A DNA stretch of 32,870 nt from positions 1 through 32,870 of the forward strand of contig CAKTNN010000025.1 in the NCBI GenBank assembly GCA_934589065.1, written 5' to 3'. Each line of letters opens with the position of its first letter. Within the stretch, counting starts at the first letter, position 1. The position numbers and the translations under genes are program-made. The stretch comes from an uncultured Oscillospiraceae bacterium (GTDB lineage Bacteria; Bacillota; Clostridia; Oscillospirales; Oscillospiraceae). The notes beneath the pieces are model-generated. The model saw nothing but the letters and a program-made list of their open reading frames with translations, ran no database searches and was not told the origin of the DNA. Below, piece after piece: positions 31,964-32,870 of this stretch.

Positions 31964-32068
31964 ATGAAAAAGATTGAAGTAAAATCACTTGATCTGTCTT
32001 TATTGTACAAAGCAAATATGAAGAAAAAAAGAGGACATTTATTAAGTTCCTATGAAGTTACGGGATAA
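31964..32068 (+). CDS. Candidate 34-residue small protein before pckA
   Basis: AGAGGAGAGG 4-13 nt upstream and an ATG at 31964 open 34 codons, basic and lysine-rich (starts [16 protein letters not shown], ends SSYEVTG). The coding stretch is far more AT-rich than its surroundings. No homologue or function is known to me. It lies just after a GC-rich hairpin and before the pckA promoter. It could be a true small protein or an accidental frame; the good ribosome-binding site is the main support. Confidence 0.35.
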   Translation: MKKIEVKSLDLSLLYKANMKKKRGHLLSSYEVTG

Positions 32069-32121
32069 AACGAAGTTTTTGTCGAATAGATTCAAGCGGT
32101 AAAAAAATATCGAAAAATCTG

Positions 32122-32150
32122 TTTACAATCCGGTTTTGGTGTGTTAATAT
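32122..32150 (+). promoter_or_regulatory. Promoter of pckA
   Basis: TTTACA (32122-32127), 17-bp spacer and TAATAT (32145-32150) in an AT-rich region. The leader to the pckA ATG is about 100 nt. Confidence 0.6.
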
Positions 32151-32256
32151 GTATTTGGTGAAACTTGGGACTTTCCAAAGTGTTTACCAATATGTGTTGA
32201 AAACGCAGCCTGCGCTGCTCGTTCTTAACGCCATAAATAATAGGAGGAACCCCATC

Positions 32257-32870
32257 ATGGAAACTTACGGAATTGAAAAGTATGGCATTTCCGGCACCAC
32301 GGAAATCGTCTACAATCCTTCCTACGAGACTCTCTACGAGGAAGAGACCAAGCCCGGCCTCACCGGCTACGAAGTCGGACAGAAGACCGAGTTGGACACG
32401 ATCAATGTCATGACCGGCGTCTATACCGGCCGTTCCCCTAAGGACAAGTACATCGTCATGGACGAGAACTCCAAGAACACCGTTTGGTGGACTTCCGACG
32501 AGTACAAGAACGACAACCACCCCATGTCCCAGGAGACCTGGAAGGCTGTCAAGGATCTGGCTCTGAAGGAGCTGTCCAACAAGAAGCTGTACGTTGTAGA
32601 TGCCTTCTGCGGCGCCAATAAGGATACCCGCATGGCTGTCCGCTTCATCGTGGAAGTGGCATGGCAGGCACACTTTGTCACCAATATGTTCATCCGTCCC
32701 TCTCAGGAGGAGCTGAAGAACTTCAAGCCCGATTTCGTTGTTTACAACGCTTCCAAGGCAAAGGTTGAGAACTTCAAGGAGCTGGGCCTCAATTCCGAGA
32801 CCTGCGTGGCCTTCAACATCACCTCCCGTGAGCAGGTTATCATCAACACCTGGTACGGCGGCGAGATGAA
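32257..32870 (+). CDS. pckA: Phosphoenolpyruvate carboxykinase (ATP), 5' part
   Basis: PckA interconverts oxaloacetate plus ATP with phosphoenolpyruvate, CO2 and ADP; in anaerobes it often runs toward oxaloacetate. Only the first 204 codons are in the window. Visible family marks are [17 protein letters not shown] (substrate-binding Arg in GRSP), [35 protein letters not shown], and [19 protein letters not shown] at the cut, just before the metal and nucleotide motifs. AGGAGG lies 9 nt before the ATG. The gene runs off the end of the window and is not broken as far as it can be seen. Confidence 0.95.
   Translation, partial: METYGIEKYGISGTTEIVYNPSYETLYEEETKPGLTGYEVGQKTELDTINVMTGVYTGRSPKDKYIVMDENSKNTVWWTSDEYKNDNHPMSQETWKAVKDLALKELSNKKLYVVDAFCGANKDTRMAVRFIVEVAWQAHFVTNMFIRPSQEELKNFKPDFVVYNASKAKVENFKELGLNSETCVAFNITSREQVIINTWYGGEM

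Noticed and set aside
31756..31977. 73-codon frame after asd
   Set aside because: It runs through palindromic repeat sequence and a hairpin, has no ribosome-binding site and ends inside the better supported 34-codon frame.

Overview
The window reads as one chromosomal stretch of a Gram-positive anaerobe of the Clostridia, most likely a gut Oscillospirales/Ruminococcaceae-type bacterium. I infer this from the moderately high GC content, strong AGGAGG ribosome-binding sites, some TTG/GTG starts, the paired GlgC/GlgD glycogen genes, a Clostridia-type lipoprotein, and intergenic palindromic repeats of a kind I associate with that group. I cannot name a species. I saw no rRNA, tRNA, CRISPR array, prophage or transposase gene.

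Region 1 (1-10.7 kb). Two terminators and an array of small hairpins lead into a long leader with two promoters. A tightly packed operon follows: a BMP-type nucleoside-binding lipoprotein, its ABC ATPase and two permeases, a RutB-like cysteine hydrolase, a PfkB sugar/nucleoside kinase, a uridine-phosphorylase-fold enzyme, a BtpA/SgcQ-family TIM barrel, an iron-dependent alcohol dehydrogenase and a TrpA-like TIM barrel without TrpB. It looks like a complete import-and-breakdown route for a nucleoside-like compound whose identity is not obvious. This is the most promising candidate for an undescribed system here.

Region 2 (10.7-13.9 kb). A convergent mgtE magnesium channel gene is preceded by its own promoter, candidate leader ORFs and a palindrome touching its ribosome-binding site. 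Then come an isolated pilin-like gene with its own promoter and a GNAT acetyltransferase.

Region 3 (14.0-20.0 kb). Glycogen metabolism: glgC, glgD and glgA overlap or nearly abut. After a terminator-like hairpin come a GH13 alpha-glucan hydrolase and a 56-residue cysteine-rich protein.

Region 4 (20.0-25.0 kb). A DUF3810-type membrane protein with an HExxH motif, rsmG, and three tandem paralogous membrane-anchored SGNH-like proteins. The second is a visible mosaic: its first 130 bp are almost identical to the third copy, and the rest is much more AT-rich.

Region 5 (25.0-32.9 kb). degV and thrC on the minus strand; hom, lysC and asd on the plus strand, giving the aspartate-to-threonine/lysine branch; then pckA, cut by the window end. 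thrC and hom are divergent with overlapping -10 boxes. A 192-bp element bounded by inverted repeats sits between lysC and asd, and other palindromic repeats fill the gap after asd.
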